A DNA stretch of 64,000 nt, taken from NCBI RefSeq assembly GCF_005222695.1, contig NZ_STGG01000057.1, positions 124,001 through 188,000 on the forward strand, read 5' to 3'. The notes below the pieces were generated by a model. The model was not told the origin of the DNA and did not search any database. It was given only the letters and a program-made list of their open reading frames with translations. The stretch is from Massilia sp. HP4. Lineage in GTDB: Bacteria > Pseudomonadota > Gammaproteobacteria > Burkholderiales > Burkholderiaceae_D. This document shows, piece by piece, positions 61,910 through 64,000 of the stretch. The position numbers and the translations under genes were made by a program. Every line of letters starts with the position of its first letter. Positions within the stretch are counted from its first letter, which is position 1.

Positions 61910-63415
61910 CTACAAGAATCCTCGATCGTCCGGCGTGGCCCAGGAACGGGCATGTTCGACTGCCCGTCCCCAGCGCGCCAGCAGTTCGGCGCGGCGCCCG
62001 GCGTCCATGCGCGGGGCATAACGGTGCTCCACCTGCCACTGCGCCTCGATCGCTGCGAGCGATTCCCAATAGCCGCAGGCCAGGCCAGCCAGATAGGCCG
62101 CGCCCAGGGCGGTGGTCTCGGTCACGCGCGGACGCACCACCTCCACGCCCAGCAGGTCGGCCTGGAACTGCATCAGCAAGTCGTTGCGCGCGGCGCCGCC
62201 GTCCGCGCGCAGCTCGGTGACGGCGCAGTCCGCATCTTTCTGCATCGCATTCAATAGCTCGGCGCTCTGGTAGGCAATGGCCTCGACCGCGGCGCGCGCG
62301 ATATGGGCAGCAGTGGTGCCGCGGGTCATACCGAGGATGGTGCCGCGCGCATACGGATCCCAGTGCGGCGCACCGAGCCCGGTAAACGCCGGCACCAGCA
62401 TCACGCCGCCGCTGTCCGGCACGCTGGTGGCGAGCGCCTCGACTTCGTGCGATTGGCGGATGATGCCGAGACCGTCGCGCAGCCACTGCACGGTGGCGCC
62501 GCCCATGAAGACGCTGCCTTCCAACAGGTAATCCGTGCGGCCGCCGACTGTCCAGCCGACCGTCGCCAACAGGCGGTTGCGCGAGACCGGCGCAGCATCG
62601 CCTGCGTGCATCAGCATGAAGCATCCGGTGCCATAGGTATTCTTGACCAGGCCCTTGCGGTGGCAGGCTTGCCCGAAGGTAGCCGCCTGCTGGTCGCCGG
62701 CGACGCCGGCAATCGGAATCGCATGCCCGAACCATTCCTCGGCCGCCAGTCCGACCATGCCGGCACTGGGAACGACCTCGGGCAGCAGCGCGCGCGGGAT
62801 GTCGAACAGCGCCAGCAAGTCGTCGTCCCAGGCCAGGCTGTGGATGTTGAACAGCATCGTGCGCGCGGCATTGCTGGTGTCGGTGACGTGGCGGCCGCAC
62901 AGGCGGTAGACCAGCCAGCTGTCGACGGTGCCGAAGGCCAGCTCGCCCTTGTCCGCACGGGCTCGCGCGCCGGGCACGTGCTCCAGCAGCCATTGCAGCT
63001 TGGTGGCCGAAAAATAGGCGTCGAGTTCGAGGCCGGAGCGTTCCTGGATCAAGGCCGCCCTGCCCGCCTCGCGCAAGCGGTCGCAGGCGCCGGCGGTGCG
63101 CCGGTCTTGCCACACGATGGCATTGGCCACCGGTTCGCCCGTCGCGCGGTCCCACACCAGCGTGGTCTCGCGCTGGTTGGCGATGCCGATCGCGGCGACC
63201 TGCGACGCCTTGACGCCGCTTTGCGCCAGCACCTCGCGCGCGCAGGCGAGCTGGCTGTGCCAGATGTCGAGCGGGTCATGCTCGACCCAGCCGGGCTGGG
63301 GAAAATATTGGGGGTACTCGCGCTGGCAGCTGGCGACCGGCAGGCCGGCGCGGTCGAACAGGATGGCGCGCGAGCTGGTCGTGCCCTGGTCGAGGGCGAG
63401 GATGTAGTGCGTCAA
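61910..63415 (-). CDS. glpK: glycerol kinase
   Basis: A 501-aa FGGY-family kinase making glycerol-3-phosphate. ILALDQGTTSSRAILFDRAG (phosphate-1), NQRETTLVWDRATGEPV, WQDRRT and GTVDSWLVYRL are GlpK signatures; the activity-site Asp lies in GVAGDQQAATFGQ. The start is TTG at 63415: GGAGA lies six bases upstream, and no ATG exists near the family N-terminus (MTHYILALDQG). No glpF or glpD is adjacent. It lies between rnpB and the pilus operon. Confidence 0.95.
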   Translation of the reverse strand: MTHYILALDQGTTSSRAILFDRAGLPVASCQREYPQYFPQPGWVEHDPLDIWHSQLACAREVLAQSGVKASQVAAIGIANQRETTLVWDRATGEPVANAIVWQDRRTAGACDRLREAGRAALIQERSGLELDAYFSATKLQWLLEHVPGARARADKGELAFGTVDSWLVYRLCGRHVTDTSNAARTMLFNIHSLAWDDDLLALFDIPRALLPEVVPSAGMVGLAAEEWFGHAIPIAGVAGDQQAATFGQACHRKGLVKNTYGTGCFMLMHAGDAAPVSRNRLLATVGWTVGGRTDYLLEGSVFMGGATVQWLRDGLGIIRQSHEVEALATSVPDSGGVMLVPAFTGLGAPHWDPYARGTILGMTRGTTAAHIARAAVEAIAYQSAELLNAMQKDADCAVTELRADGGAARNDLLMQFQADLLGVEVVRPRVTETTALGAAYLAGLACGYWESLAAIEAQWQVEHRYAPRMDAGRRAELLARWGRAVEHARSWATPDDRGFL

Positions 63416-63482
63416 TGGCGTCTCCGGGCCGGCACGGCCGGCGCGGCACGCCAGGGCAAAGCGGTCCGGGTCGACCGTCGAC

Positions 63483-63505
63483 GATGCACGCGGATCGCGT
63501 GCATC
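63483..63505. terminator. strong hairpin after rnpB
   Basis: GATGCACGCG (63483-63492) pairs perfectly with CGCGTGCATC (63496-63505) over a 3-nt loop. It lies 13 bp beyond the mature rnpB 3' end and upstream of glpK. The minus strand has no U-run after it, so it may be a factor-dependent terminator or a 3'-end processing stop. Confidence 0.45.
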
Positions 63506-63517
63506 AGAATTAAAAGT

Positions 63518-63862
63518 AAAGCAGGCCGATAGGCCGGATTCTGTGTAGCACCACCTTGCGGCGGCACATGGACAGCCATTCCTCTAGGCGCTGGATTACT
63601 CCAGCGCTCAAGCTTCCTACCCGCACGCTCCGCGAGCAACATCAACGCGTGCCTATTTGGAATTGCTCCAGGTGGAGGTTACCGCGTTTCACCGTAACTT
63701 AATACGCTCGTCTCTGTGGCCCTATTCCTCGCCTTATACCGCTGGCTTGCGCCAGGCGGCTTTCAGCGGACGGCCGTTAACCGTCACCCCGCTCTATGGA
63801 GTCCGGACCTTCCTCCCGTCCACGACCTTGCGGCGTGGACCAGCGACTGTCTGGCCTGCTTC
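63518..63862 (-). ncRNA. rnpB: RNase P RNA (M1 RNA, bacterial type A)
   Basis: About 345 nt. On the minus strand the 5' end GAAGCAGGCCAGACAGTCGC (from 63862) matches the E. coli M1 RNA start; GGAGGAAGGTCCGGACTCCAT (P3-P4 region) and the conserved AATCCGGCCTATCGGCCTGC 3' end follow. The two ends form helix P1 (GAAGCAGGCC with GGCCTGCTTT). It is the catalytic subunit that trims tRNA 5' leaders. Any open frames across it are spurious. Ends are estimated to within a few bases. Confidence 0.95.
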
Positions 63863-63871
63863 ACGGTCGTC

Positions 63872-63877
63872 ATTGTA
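63872..63877 (-). promoter_or_regulatory. -10 box of rnpB
   Basis: TACAAT on the minus strand (63877-63872) lies ten bases before the rnpB 5' end, right for a -10 hexamer. I see no good -35 hexamer at 16-18 bp upstream. The remaining bases to 64000 show no gene. Confidence 0.55.
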
Positions 63878-64000
63878 CCCGATGCCGACCCCGCCCGGCG
63901 GCACAAAGCGGCATCGAGCTTGGCAAGCCCGGCGTCGGGGGCCTGAAAAAGAAGTGTGGTGTTGAACGTCGGAAAACCTTACAGAACGAAATTTGTATAT

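Noticed and set aside
63657..63965. Open frames on the plus strand near the window end
   Set aside because: They lie across rnpB, whose conserved structure explains the sequence.

Overview
The window is GC-rich DNA from a betaproteobacterium, most likely Oxalobacteraceae of the Massilia/Telluria/Duganella type. I base this on the gene content and order: a complete dcw cluster, pilD-coaE-zapD-yacG, argJ-secA, a meso-DAP type MurE and a ZapD, plus carbohydrate-specific TonB receptors. The genus is an inference. No tRNA, rRNA, CRISPR array, insertion sequence or integrase is visible.

Layout. (1) 1-3.5 kb: a small redox group (truncated LLM-class flavin oxidoreductase, nitroreductase, SDR) with a divergent LysR regulator. 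(2) 3.5-16.5 kb: an amino-sugar island on the minus strand. It runs from a TonB-dependent receptor (16434) through a DMT transporter, AgaZ, AgaS, a BadF-type sugar kinase, an exported amidohydrolase and AgaR (DeoR family) to an exported GH36 glycosidase, followed by an MBL-fold protein with a degenerate metal site. It looks like a system that releases, imports and degrades N-acetylgalactosamine-type sugars. A promoter with phased TTCGA repeats precedes it. (3) 16.7-19.2 kb, plus strand: pilD-coaE-zapD-yacG. (4) 19.2-26 kb, minus strand: dadA (frameshifted in a G8 run), mutT, a DUF815 ATPase, argJ, secA. (5) 26-29 kb: an AlgJ/AlgI-like O-acetylation pair with its own promoter, inserted between secA and a DUF721 gene. 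(6) 29.4-49.4 kb, minus strand: lpxC, a DMT transporter, a peroxiredoxin, then the dcw cluster read as mraZ-rsmH-ftsL-ftsI-murE-murF-mraY-murD-ftsW-murG-murC-ddlB-ftsQ-ftsA-ftsZ. Most dcw genes touch or overlap by 1-4 nt. The mra promoter and a 10-bp-phased MraZ operator are readable at 49303-49375.

(7) 49.4-63.4 kb is accessory DNA lying between mraZ and rnpB. It holds an HTH-REC regulator and a stand-alone receiver, a short secreted SCPU-like protein, an AraC-led operon (AhpD-like protein, acyl-CoA dehydrogenase and a complete nitrate/sulfonate-type ABC importer), a four-gene Csu-type chaperone-usher pilus operon with a distinctive promoter, and glpK. (8) rnpB (RNase P RNA) is on the minus strand at 63518-63862.

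The backbone (rnpB, dcw, lpxC, secA, argJ, pilD) is ordinary. The accessory parts are the most interesting: the aga island, the HTH-REC/REC module with its repeated upstream motif, the AraC/ABC operon and the csu promoter. Start codons were chosen from Shine-Dalgarno spacing and family N-termini. Several are GTG or TTG (ddlB, ftsL, mraZ, dadA, the usher, araC-like, zapD, glpK).
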